Of a stretch of DNA of 64,000 bases, positions 23,134 to 32,474 are shown piece by piece. A program made the translations under genes and the position numbers. A model generated the notes under the pieces. The model saw nothing but the letters and a program-made list of their open reading frames with translations, ran no database searches and was not told the DNA's origin. Positions within the stretch are counted from its first letter, which is position 1. Each line of letters opens with the position of its first letter. The stretch comes from Salarias fasciatus. Its lineage: Eukaryota; Chordata; Actinopteri; Blenniiformes; Blenniidae. Location of the stretch: contig NC_043764.1 in assembly GCF_902148845.1 (NCBI RefSeq), positions 32,023,736 to 32,087,735 of the forward strand, in the 5' to 3' direction.

Positions 23134-26100
23134 CCCCCCCCCCTCTCTCTCTCTCGCTCGCTCACTGACCATCATGTCTTCTCTCATCAGTGCTCCTCTC
23201 CCTTGAACTTTGTGGTGAGGTACAAACCTGACGAGCAGCCGCTGCTCGTCCCTCACCACGACGCCTCCACATTCACTATTAACATTGCTCTCAACAGCAA
23301 AGACGTGGACTACCAGGTAAATGAGGAGGAGGACGTCTGCAGGGGGTCTGCAGGAGGTCTTCTCTCTGCAGGGGGTCTGCAGGACGTCTTCTCTCTGCAG
23401 GAGGTCTTCTCTCTGCAGGTTCTCGCTCTTCTCTGCTTGTCTGCTGGACTGGGAGCCCCATCAGCTGTTTGTGTGCACATGCTTGCATGACCCCTCTCTG
23501 TGTTTGCAGGCTCTCTTTGACTTGGCCTTTGTAGTTAGGTATAAGCCAGACGAGCAGCCGTCTCTGCGGCCGCACCACGACGCCTCCACTTTCACTATAA
23601 ACATTGCTCTGAACCAAGTGGGCCTGGACTACCAGGTGAGTGTTTGGAGGTCGGTAGACCCGCATCAGGTTTGATGTGATGGAAAGCAGAGCAGTGGGAG
23701 TTTAGTCATATCGGGGGGGGTTCAGGGAACGGAGCATGACGCTGGAATCCTCCTGTCATGGAAGCTGGAATGCCGCCATGCTGCTGGCATGCCGCTGCCC
23801 GTCCTCGGTGTCCCTCTCTCTCTGCATGCAGCCTGTTCTCCTGCATCGGCGTCATGAGAGCTGTGGTGTTGTGGACTGTGTGGATCAGGGCTGTCGGCTC
23901 AGGCTGAACAGATCCCATCCTGGAATCATGAGTTCTTGTTGAGAAAAGGTGCAGTCTCCCAGATGGTTCCAAACTCCAGCATGTTGACCTCCCTGGGAGT
24001 AAAATTACCCACAAGATGGAATATTTAGAGAAACACAATGGAAAGTCATTAACAGAACAACCAAATGGTCATGTGACCCATTCTGAGAGCATTAGCTTGA
24101 GCCCTCAATGTGAAACATTCATCAGTCCAAACAGGGACAATGTTGGCCAACTTAAAGGTGCTGTAGGCAGGATTCCGCATCTCCACCATCTTGCTTAGGT
24201 AAACCTAAGCAAGATGGCAATTTGACCCATCTAAGATGGCGATTTGAAACACAGCACAGCCAATCCTGTCCTGTTTTCTCTGACAATACGCCCTTATGCA
24301 AGTTAAGCCCCTCCCACAAGAACGTGCGACAAACGCCCCTCGACCAATCACGGTTAGAGCCTCAGGGGCTCTTCTGATTGGTCGAAGATACCTGGAGCTG
24401 TCGAGATTCCTTTTCAGCTCAGAACAGAGACAGATGGAAACGCTGCGCCCTTGTGGTAGTGCAATTATGCTACACTCCTAAAGGATTATCAATGGATACT
24501 CTAACATTTAATCCAAAGAAAACACAGAAAAATTAGCATTGACTAGCAAAATCCTGCCTACAGCACCTTTAATACGATGTCTTCATCCAACAGACTTTAA
24601 ATTAACCGCAATTTTAAGGTCAAAGGTCACGGTGCTCAGTTGTCCCATGGGGACCGCCTGGGGAGGTGGTCTGAGTGAAACGGCCCCGGGGCCTGTTCAC
24701 GTTGGCGGGAAACGGCCGCAGCTTCTCGCTGCAGCATGTTGCTGTTCAGTCCTTGATGTCGGCTTTCTGTTTTTGGAATATTGAGACCTCTAGTGGACAA
24801 ATGCGGAACAGCAGTCACCTCTTTCTGTTGTTGAGGCTTAAAAGAATACTCCGAAGATTTTGGACCCACGCCCTATCCCTATCATTTACAAAGTGAGATA
24901 AGCTCATAAATACCTTTTTTGTGTCCGTTCGTCCAGTGCCTGGCTAACAGCTGTTAGCATCGTAGTTAGCTTAGCTCAACTACGGCAGTTGACGAGGAGA
25001 CAGAGCCAGACTGAGAAAGTGGACATAATCCTCCTTCCAGTGGTCCAGGGGACGGCGTATTAGCATGCAAAGTAAATCCGAATGGTTATAAAACATTTTA
25101 AAAGACGTGTTTTCTTTTCAATCCCTTAAAATAGCGTTTTGATCCACAGACCTGCACAAGCATAGTGCTCTGCGGAAGGATACACCAGGCGCACAGCGGC
25201 TGAGTCTATGCTTCTACTGCTGTGCTCCGGTATATCCTTCCGCGGAGCACTGCGCATGCGCAGGTTTGTGTGTATCAAAACGTTATTTTAACGGATTGAA
25301 AAGATAACACGTCTTTTAAAATGTTTTATAACCATTCGGATTTACTTTGCGTGCTAATACGTCGTCCCCTGGACCGCTGGAAGGAGGATTATGTCCACTT
25401 TCTCAGTCTGGCTCTGTTTCCTCTTCACCTGCGGTAGTTGAGCTAAGCTAACTACGATGCTAACAGCTGTTAGCCAGGCACTGGATGAATGGACACAACA
25501 AAGGTTATTTATGAGCTTATCTAACTCTGTAAATGATAGGGATAGGGTGTGGGTCCAAAATCTTCGGAGTATTCCTTTAAATACCTGAAGCACCTCCCTA
25601 GCGTGACCACTAGATGTCAGTGTAAAAAACTAAATTGCAGTAGTTTGAGTTTGTGGGTAAGCTTTGTGAGATTTAGAGCAGGTTCTGCAATCTTTATGAC
25701 CAAAGTTGTTCCCCATTTTTCGTGGTTTTGGCTATTTTTCCAAATTTTTACTTGTACCTTTGTTTGAATCCCTTTTGAACCAACAGTGACAGAGCTTTTG
25801 TAAAAGTACTCGGATGTTTATTAACGTTTTGTGTTTTGAAGGCTTCTTGAAGCCGCTACAGAGGGACTAAAGAGCCTCATGGCTCTTTAGTCCCTCTGTA
25901 GCGGCTCCACGAAGCCTTCACAACATGAACCATGAAAAAACATCTCACTTGGTATTACAGTGACACACCGCAGCGCTACGATCAGTCAGTCTTGGTTCAA
26001 TAAGCGTTTAAAAAAGCTACAAGTAACATTGAGGAAAATAGCTGAAACCACAAGGCGGGGTGGTGGTGGGGGGGGGGGGGGGGGTGATGAGAGATTGGCT

Positions 26101-27323
26101 TGAAAAAAAAGATGAAAATGAAAAATGGTTGGACAAAAAGCATGCTAACTGCTTAAAAAGGTAAAATTCTAAAATGTGCTGTTTTGCATGGGCATCAAAA
26201 CTGAAGTTTCCTGAGCTGCGTTTAGCCTCATGTTAAAGCGATACTTCAACATTTTGGCAAATTGGCCCATCTAGGGCAATTCGGTAGTCATTTAGAACAG
26301 CCTACTTACTTTTTTTGTGAGGGCGAGCTGTTGTTTATTCAGTGGTGCATCTGAGGAGAGCTTCACGGCGGACATAATGGAAGTGGATGGTACAGTTGCT
26401 TCCCTCGTCAAACTCATCAAATACACAATCCAACAACCCCAAAACACTCAGGTGGACACGTTATAATCCGCACATTCACTACGCTGTGAAATATTAATGC
26501 AAAATTACGAGATTGAGCGTTTTTTGCGAAGATTGCTAAAACGGAACTACTTACTAAACATGGCGTCTGGGTGTAGTGATTTAAAAAGAAAAAGTAGTTC
26601 CCAGTATTTGCTTCAATGTCGTAACGCTACAATATTATTTGTTGGTGTTTCACAGCGTAGTGAATGTGCGGATTATAACGTGTCCACCCGAGTGTTTTGG
26701 GGTTGTTGGATTGTGTATTTGATGAGTTTGACGAGGGAAGCAACTGTACCGTCCACTTCCATTATGTCCGCCGTGAAGCTCTCCTCAGACCCACTGCTGA
26801 ATAAACAACAGCTCGCCCTCACAAAAAAAGTAAGTAGGCTGTTCTAAATGACTACCAAATTGCCCTAGATTGGCCAATTTGCCAAAATGTTGAAGTATCG
26901 CTTTAAAGGTTCCATGTTCTTCATGGGTCCAGATCAACAAAAATGGCTCTTTTGGTCATAGAGGTTGCAGAGCCCTGGTCTAGACCTTGTGATCTACCCG
27001 GTGACCGCTTTTGGCCCACGGGCCTTCAGTTGGATGAGCAGTTCGGACCCAGCGGTTGGTTGAATGCTGTTGGAGGACACAGCCCCACCTCGGGTGGCGT
27101 CTGTCCCGGTCCCGTCTCCTCCGTCAGCTGCCTGTTGGTGTAACTGATCCGATGGTCTCCTCTCCAGGGGGGCGGATGCCGGTTCCTCCGGTACAACTGC
27201 TCCGTCACGGCCCCCCGTAAAGGCTGGGCGCTCATGCACCCGGGCCGCCTCACCCACTACCACGAAGGCCTGCCCACCACCGCGGGGGTCCGCTACATCG
27301 CCGTGTCCTTCGTGGATCCCTGA
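12437..27323 (+). CDS. plod1: Procollagen-lysine 5-dioxygenase (lysyl hydroxylase 1)
   Basis: Hydroxylates lysines in collagen X-Lys-Gly triplets in the ER lumen, using Fe(II), 2-oxoglutarate, O2 and ascorbate. Exons: 12437-12524, 13518-13609, 13744-13877, 14771-14934, 16098-16210, 16512-16575, 18072-18169, 18485-18586, 18666-18797, 18932-19053, 19719-19823, 19900-20025, 20249-20390, 20468-20581, 21193-21258, 21405-21509, 21627-21773, then 23191-23316 or 23510-23635, then 27168-27323. Phases agree throughout and give 731 aa (human LH1: 727). A signal peptide is seen at the N-terminus. The C-terminal dioxygenase domain carries PHHDAST with iron ligands H660 and D662 and the third ligand H712. 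R722, in the GVRYIAVSF segment, is the expected 2-oxoglutarate contact. Paralogue choice rests on the kiaa2013 neighbour and LH1-like exon 18b. The duplicated exon is listed separately. Confidence 0.95.
12795..13035. repeat. Degenerate GAAnnTTC dyad array, plod1 intron 1
   Basis: A degenerate tandem array based on AGAACATTCC and GGAACGTTCC blocks spaced by roughly 12 or 30 bases. Each block is an inverted GAA/TTC pair, the half-site arrangement of a heat-shock element. It lies about 0.3-0.5 kb after plod1 exon 1. Whether it binds HSF is unknown. Confidence 0.7.
13224..13325. repeat. Short 28-bp tandem repeat
   Basis: About 3.5 copies of TCTGGTTCTGCAGAAAGTCT plus CCTCTGAG in plod1 intron 1. 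Confidence 0.85.
13883..14532. repeat. 25-bp minisatellite in plod1 intron 3
   Basis: About 26 copies of a unit built on CCTGAGACCTGCTGCCTGCT plus AACAG, with AACATCCTGCT insertions. It begins only about 6 bases after the exon 3 donor. Confidence 0.93.
17440..17665 (+). mobile_element. L2-type LINE endonuclease fragment
   Basis: In plod1 intron 6, a plus-strand translation gives [10 protein letters not shown] and, further on, a block of the form H-P-x-D-L-V-L-T-D-G followed by a degraded VWSLPDIV. These correspond to conserved strings of the apurinic-type endonuclease of L2/CR1-like LINEs ([16 protein letters not shown]). The piece is short and interrupted by stops, so it is dead. Confidence 0.55.
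19190..19674. repeat. CCCTCTA/CCCTGCCCTCTA minisatellite in plod1 intron 10
   Basis: Tandem mix of CCCTCTA (7 bp) and CCCTGCCCTCTA (12 bp) units occupying most of the intron before exon 11. The complementary strand is G-rich with runs of three Gs. Confidence 0.93.
20660..21060. repeat. Dispersed repeat fragment in plod1 intron 14
   Basis: Begins with TTTATTTATATGGCGCCAAT and contains wording typical of teleost dispersed repeat tails (for example GACCGGGATTCAAACCCTGG near 21040, box B-like on the minus strand). I cannot assign a class from the sequence alone. Confidence 0.4.
21780..22384. other. plod1 intron 17, unique part
   Basis: Intron sequence between exon 17 and the GGAGACCGGG minisatellite. 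No alternative exon, RNA gene or named repeat recognised. Confidence 0.4.
22385..22958. repeat. GGAGACCGGG minisatellite upstream of plod1 exon 18a
   Basis: An array that starts with 21-bp units (GACAGGAGACCGGGACAGTGA) and moves into 25-bp units built on GGAGACGGGGACGACGGGGA plus GGACT. The plus strand is almost entirely purine with repeated GGGG, so it may form G-rich structures in the intron transcript. Confidence 0.92.
23095..23160 (+). repeat. (CT)n(C)n(CT)n pyrimidine tract before exon 18a
   Basis: About 15 CT units, then 11 Cs, then further CT and CGCT units, ending about 30 bases before the acceptor of exon 18a at 23190. It sits where a polypyrimidine tract or splicing-regulator site would lie. 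Confidence 0.9.
23191..23316 (+). CDS. plod1: plod1 exon 18a (extra catalytic exon)
   Basis: A 126-bp exon with acceptor CTCATCAG and donor CAG/GTAAAT. It reads 42 residues with no stop, beginning [17 protein letters not shown] and containing [15 protein letters not shown] then SKDVDYQ. It holds the same iron ligands (His-x-Asp) as exon 18b. Phase is 0 on both sides, so it can replace 18b exactly. Its opening NFVVRY looks more like the LH2/LH3 version of this segment than LH1, which reads AFVVRY. Of 36 alignable codons against 18b I count about 10 synonymous and 6 replacement changes, with none of the replacements inside the HHD-to-ALN core. This suggests an old duplicate kept by selection. 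Confidence 0.85.
23317..23480. repeat. Short GTCTGCAGGAGGTCTTCTCT-type repeat
   Basis: The 193-bp intron between the duplicated exons contains several imperfect copies of a CTGCAGGAGGTCTTCTCT unit. Each copy holds CTGCAGG and TTCTCT, so it offers repeated acceptor-like CTGCAG/G sites. Confidence 0.7.
23510..23635 (+). CDS. plod1: plod1 exon 18b (canonical catalytic exon)
   Basis: A 126-bp exon with acceptor TTTGCAG and donor CAG/GTGAGT. It encodes 42 residues starting [20 protein letters not shown] and continuing [22 protein letters not shown], very close to human LH1 in this segment. Phase is 0 on both sides. In the default model the ligands are H660 and D662. It lies 193 bp after exon 18a. 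Confidence 0.93.
24156..24568. mobile_element. TTAA-flanked MITE, family A, copy 1
   Basis: A 413-bp non-autonomous element with terminal inverted repeats AGGTGCTGTAGGCAGGATT and its complement, flanked on both sides by TTAA. It has an internal palindrome around an AAGATGGC core near 24180-24220. A second copy of identical length lies at 61489-61901. TTAA targets are typical of piggyBac-type transposases, but no transposase is present, so the superfamily is inferred. Confidence 0.85.
24842..25576. mobile_element. TTAA-flanked fold-back element, family B
   Basis: A 735-bp element that is nearly one palindrome: each arm is about 350 bases and runs from the TTAA edges to a short centre near 25190. 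Arm ends read GAATACTCCGAAGATTTTGG, and the right end is the inverse. The arms diverge by scattered substitutions and small indels, so the insertion is not very recent. No coding capacity. Confidence 0.85.
25838..25919. repeat. 39-bp near-perfect hairpin
   Basis: Two 39-base arms (25838-25876 and 25881-25919) separated by the loop TCAT pair with only two mismatches. The tip reads GGGACTAAAGAGCC. Arm and loop sizes resemble a microRNA precursor, but the flanks are repeat-rich, so it may be the core of another small fold-back element. Confidence 0.8.
25920..26232. other. plod1 last intron, unassigned spacer
   Basis: No gene. Contains a G run of about 20 at 26063-26084 in an otherwise A/T-rich stretch. 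Confidence 0.5.
26237..26902. mobile_element. TTAA-flanked fold-back element, family C, copy 1
   Basis: A 666-bp element with long terminal inverted repeats starting AGCGATACTTCAACATTTTG and flanked by TTAA on both sides. The arms include GAGGGCGAGCTGTTGTTTAT and extend well over 150 bases. A shorter relative lies at 45926-46209. No open frame of note; non-autonomous. Confidence 0.85.
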
Positions 27324-27625
27324 GCCGCGCTCCACCAGCACCAAACGCACGACTCCGTAGTCCTGGACCGGGTCTCCGCCGCCAGCCGGGTTCACCCTCT
27401 GTTACACTCACTGCTGTCCTGGAACCAAAGCAGCTGTCTGGACTGCAGTGACGCTCTGAAGCCCGCCGGTTATTTATTTTTGTTACGTATTTGATAAAAG
27501 ACGCTCCCTGACTTGTTTCCCTGTAAGATTTCATATTGGAATCAGAGATCAGTGTTTTCTACCAAACTCACACAATATTTCTTTGCTTTGTGTGTGCTCT
27601 GAACACAACAGAAATAAACCTGTGT
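27324..27625 (+). terminator. plod1: plod1 3' UTR and poly(A) signal
   Basis: About 290 bases of 3' UTR with an AATAAA at 27613-27618. A G/T-rich stretch follows (27640-27660), the expected downstream element. Confidence 0.7.
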
Positions 27626-27629
27626 GTGA

Positions 27630-28570
27630 ATTTAGAGGTGTGTGTGTGTGCCGTCAGTGGAGCAGAATGTGTGTTTTCATAAATCATAGCAGGAGACCTT
27701 CAGATCCTGTCACACCTGGAGTTACACAGAATCAGAGCAAACGGTGAAACAAGAACAAATGCACTCGAAGGTCTGCATGTGCAGTGTGTGACCTACACAC
27801 TGCACAGCACACACTAAACCAAATGAGAAGTTCTCCAAACACATTAACAAAACCAGCCCCATTTGCCTAAAATATAAACATCTTACATGAATCCATTTAT
27901 TTTTGTACAGCCCAGTATCACAACAGCAGCTGCCTCAGAGGGCTTCAAGATGTTACACTGAATGGTAAAAATTTCAAAGATTGATAATGACCGATAATAA
28001 ATCACAGTGTAGTGTCCAAACAGTCCACAGACAGAACAGAGTGAGAACGTTGACATCAGACCAATAAGGACCAGATGAAGACAGTTTACCAAACAGTCCT
28101 GTTCTCACAAATCCAAACACGTCTCCATGAAGCTGCTGGACCGGTCACTTTAAGGCTCGTGATGCAGAACTGAAGACACTTGTTGAAAATGATGTGACCA
28201 CATCTATAAAGGCCAGTTCTGACTGTTGAAGGTTCCAGACGGACAGAGGAAGAGGAGGAAGACATTGAATTCAGCCTTTCACCTCCAGGAGGAGTCCCTG
28301 CTCTTCATGGTGAATCGGTCGTCCGTCACAGGGTCTGTTCACACTGATCCGGGACCGGCGTCGCCTGGCTTGATCAACACGTGGTCTCATCCTTGATCGG
28401 TCTTTAGGTTAACCACTGAAGCCCTGTGGTTCTGGACTGGAGGAGTCTGAACCCCCCGCCCCATCCTGGATGTCTGAATCCAGCTCTGAACAGGCCCCAG
28501 GACCAGCTGGAAGACCCTCCTTGTTCAGAGTGTTTCCTGACAGGTCCGGAAGAACGAGTGAGGCGGTCGG
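27630..28570. other. Intergenic between convergent plod1 and tpx2
   Basis: No exon or recognised repeat. It separates the two 3' ends. Confidence 0.5.
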
Positions 28571-28582
28571 CCACTGTAGGTG

Positions 28583-28709
28583 AACTTTATTGTGAACTTA
28601 ACAGTAAAATACAACCAAAAGTTAAAATGATGCAAAACAGGATTAAAATCTAAAACTAAACGAGGAGGCAATATTTACATTAAAAACAAAGTCAAGAAGT
28701 CGCTGGAGT
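28583..28709 (-). terminator. tpx2: tpx2 3' UTR and poly(A) signal
   Basis: On the minus strand AATAAA (complement of TTTATT at about 28586-28591) lies some 120 bases after the tpx2 stop. Confidence 0.65.
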
Positions 28710-31700
28710 TTATAGACGGAAGCGGTCGGAGAAGTTGGGCGACTCGGGGATGGTCAGAGGAATCTCGCTCTTCTTAACCGACACCGGCCGGTAGTGTCTG
28801 ATGGGCTGGGCTTTGTGCACCTGCAGCACAAACAAGTCGTCATGTTCCTGCGGGACCAGCGAGGACCGCCTGTACAGATCATGCCGGGTTACCTGTTCCT
28901 GCCGCAGCCTGGCGATCTCCTCCCTCTCCTTCTGCTCCTCCTCCAGCCTCCTGGCCGCCTCCTGCTGGGCCTTCAAGACCTCTTTGAGGTCGGCCTGCTG
29001 CTCCAGCTCCTCCCAGTCCCTGGCCCGCCGCTCGGTGGCCAGCTCGAAGGCCTCCACGGCTGTGGGAACAGGAAGAAGCCAGGTCAGGACTCTGCAGGAC
29101 CTCTGCTCGGAGCCTGCGGTGAAGCGCCGGTCTCACCGACGGCCGGGCGCTCCTCCTTCCGGGGTCTGAACGGCTCCTTGTGGACCACGGTGTTGGGGCG
29201 GGCCTTGAAGGTGGCGGCTTCCTGCTGGTGCTGCTGCTCCTCTTTGACCTGAAACACAGGAGCCAGGGTCAGGAGGGGACGGGGGTGGCTCTGGACCGCA
29301 GGGGGGGGGCGGGGGGCGGGCGCCGGTACCATCTGCTCCCAGCGGCTGGCCTTCACGGCTCCTCGCTCGTCCAGCAGCAGCCTGAAGGGCTCCGGCTTGG
29401 TGGGCTCCACCTTCTTCTTCTCGGGGAGCTGCACGGTGTTGAAGTCCGGCAGGGGCAGGGCCTTGAACTGGGCCACCTGGACGGGGGGCGGGACGGACAC
29501 CGGTCAGCTCGGTTCTTTTAAATCAAAGAGCACGGAGAGAAAAAGGCTCCACCTCCTCCTTCTGCTGCTCCTTCAGCCGCTTCTCCTTCAGCGCCTGGCG
29601 CTCCCGCTCCCTCTGCTCGAAGGAGAACGGGCACACCTGGACCTGCGGGTTCTCCGGGAGGCGGGGCTGGAAGGGCACGCACGAGTGAAGCATGGAGCGC
29701 GTCTTTACAGGGGAGGGCCGCTTCACCTGGAGAACAGCACCCGTCTCAGAACAGACGTCCAAAAACACATCGAGGTGCGAGTCCGGCAGAGTCCGGCAGA
29801 CCAGGAACCGGAGCTCCGGGCTCCAGGTCCTACCTCCACCGGGGGCTCCACTCGAACCCGCTTCTTCAGGACAAACGCTGGAGACTCTGGCACAGTGGGA
29901 AGGACCGTCTTCTTCTCTGGGACTCCCTGTGGACAGACAGGCCTTCATTACCACCTTGACACTGTCCTCTAGTCCACCACAGAACCGGATCCCCCTGGAC
30001 CCCCCCTCCAGGACCTCTCAGGCAGGACTGGACTCACCTGGACTCCCTCCAGGACGTCTCTGGGCAGCGGTCTGGCTCTGAAGTTGTAGGGTGGGGGTCC
30101 CTCGGCGGTCCTCCTGGCGCTCTGCCTCTCCTGCAGCCTCCTCTCGATCTCCAGCTCGAAGCTCTCCGGCACCGTGGGCTCCCGCGTCGCCGGCCTCTTC
30201 AGAGGCTCCGCCCCCTCCAGGATCTTCCGGTTCAGCTCCAGAGCTTTGACCTTAAAGCTGAGAGCGACACGACAGGATCCGTCACCGCACCGTGACCGGA
30301 TCTGGACTCGCTCGTCCCCGAGACGTGTGCAGGCCTCACTTCTTGACTTGCTCCGCCTCCTCGGCCTCCTGCTCGGCGCTGCTCTTCACCGAGGTGGGCC
30401 GGGCCCTGCGGAGGGTCATCAGGTGTGGCGAGTGAGGCTGGGTGATCTTCAGGTGGTCTCCTTTCCCCTGGGACGGCCCTGAGGGGACAGCTGGTCCAGT
30501 CAGCGACCTGGGGGGGCGGACGGTGGACGGGAGGCCGGCGCTGCTCACCTCGCTCCTGGGTGTGGCGGCTGGGCAGGTGGTAGCGCGGAGGAGTCTTGGT
30601 CTCGTACTGCTGGATCCTCTGAGCCATGGACACGAAGGCGGACGCCTCCTCCGGCTTCTTCTGCTTGGCGCCTCCGGACAGTTTGAAGGGCTTGGGGATT
30701 GTGGCGCCTCTCCTGGTCTTGATCTGCAAGCGGTTTGGCGGTAGACGTGTGAGGCTTCTCAAAATGACTCACAGGAACCAGATATCGCACTGGAGGTGGA
30801 ACGGTCAGAAAGCGACCGCTTCAGGCGTTTCAGAGCTTAATCCCAGAGGACGGCCGTCCAACCAGAGCAGCTCACAATGGACCCGTGGCGCACGCATCCC
30901 AGAACACTGCTGGCTGCTTTTGCACCCAGGAAGTTGGTAGTTGAATGCCGTTGGCGTGTGTGTGTCTACGTACCGGGGAGGAGGGTTTCCGCAGCTGGCT
31001 GCTGAAGTCCAGCTCCTTCAGGGACGTGCTGGACGCAGCGGACGCCTTCACTCGACTGTCGGTGGAGAAGTGGAAGTCTTTTGGCACCGTGGCAGACGGG
31101 ACCATCTTCTTTGGCGGCGGCACTGAAAGGAAAGCCGCCAACATCTTTAAAAGCTGAAGACACCACCTGGGACGTGGCTGAAGAGTGTTTTCATGTGGGT
31201 GTGTCGAGTGGACGTCACTCACTGCCAGCCAGCGCTGCCTTGAAGCTGGCCTCGTTCTTTTTGCGATGCTGAGCCACTTCTTTCTGCAGGTTCTTGATTC
31301 GCTCCAGCTCACGCTCTTCAGAAGTGCCCTGCCTGAGGGAAACAGTCAGTCTGGACAGAAGGTCTTTCCAGGTCACTCATGCCTCAACACCGTTTCTCAA
31401 ATCAGAACCCGGTCTGAGGCTGTGACAAGGACAGAACAGCTTCTAACCTTCCCGTTTACGCTAAAGGAAGTGGGCCACCAGTTAACAGGGAGACAAGTTA
31501 ATCCAAAACACCGACACGCAACCTCCGATCCACTGATGGAACTGAACATCTGCAGAGTCCTGTGTTTGTTTACTTTCCCCAGAGCCGGTTCAAAATGTGG
31601 CGACGGGTCAAACGGACCACATCCACGGCAGATGTCACCGTTTTAAAGCCACACTGAGACGAGCCAGGAGAGATGGAAACTTACTCTTTACGCTTTTTAG

Positions 31701-32424
31701 ACGGCGGTGCCGAGGAGACACCAACTGTTAGACGCTTGGAAACCCTGAATTCAGGAGAAGAAGAAAGAAGAATTTCATTTTAGTCTATGTCCCACTTTGT
31801 GGCATTCATACATTTCCCACAATGCAACAACAGCACCAGCTGTCGACTTCCAGCCGGTGTGACACTGTGTGTTTGTGCAGCCGTGCTACACACTGTACCT
31901 GCGTGGCTGAGCAGGGCCCGGGTTGGAGTTGCTCCTCTTTGGTTGTGCACCAGTGCACCGTTCAGCCCCCCAGGAGGTGACCAGGTTCGGGGGCCGTGCA
32001 GAGGTTTCAGGGTCTGGAGGGGAAGAATCCAACCGGGATTACAAAAGCTGACGGTACGCTCAGAGTGGAGCCGAGAGTGGAAAACAGCCATACTCGAGTC
32101 CTGGGCCTTGTGAAAACAAGGGGCCACAGCAGCCTTGGGTCTAGTGTCGGCGCCAACAGACACCCCAGTAGCCTGGGGTCCGGCGCCGGCAGGCGGCCCC
32201 TGGGCCTGGGGTCCGGCGCCGGCAGGCGGCCCCTGGGCCTGGGGTCCGGCGCCGGCAGGCGGCCCCTGGGCCTGGGGTCCGGCGCCGGCAGCCTCAGGTT
32301 TACCATCAGCAGACGGCTCGGCCCTTTTCAGAGGGGTGACTGCAAAACGAGTCTTCTTTTCTGTTCAGGAAAAAAAAGGTTCAAATGTACAGTCTGACCA
32401 CAAACATCCAAATATTTCTTTTTT

Positions 32425-32474
<50 letters not shown>

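Noticed and set aside
23191-23316. Exon 18a as part of a second, partial plod gene inserted in the intron
   Set aside because: No neighbouring plod exon accompanies it, it is in the same orientation, and length and phases match 18b exactly; exon duplication is simpler.
28821-28892. The 24-residue segment as ordinary tpx2 coding sequence
   Set aside because: It starts with GTAACC, ends with CTGCAG, and family alignment skips it; it is an intron that happens to be open.
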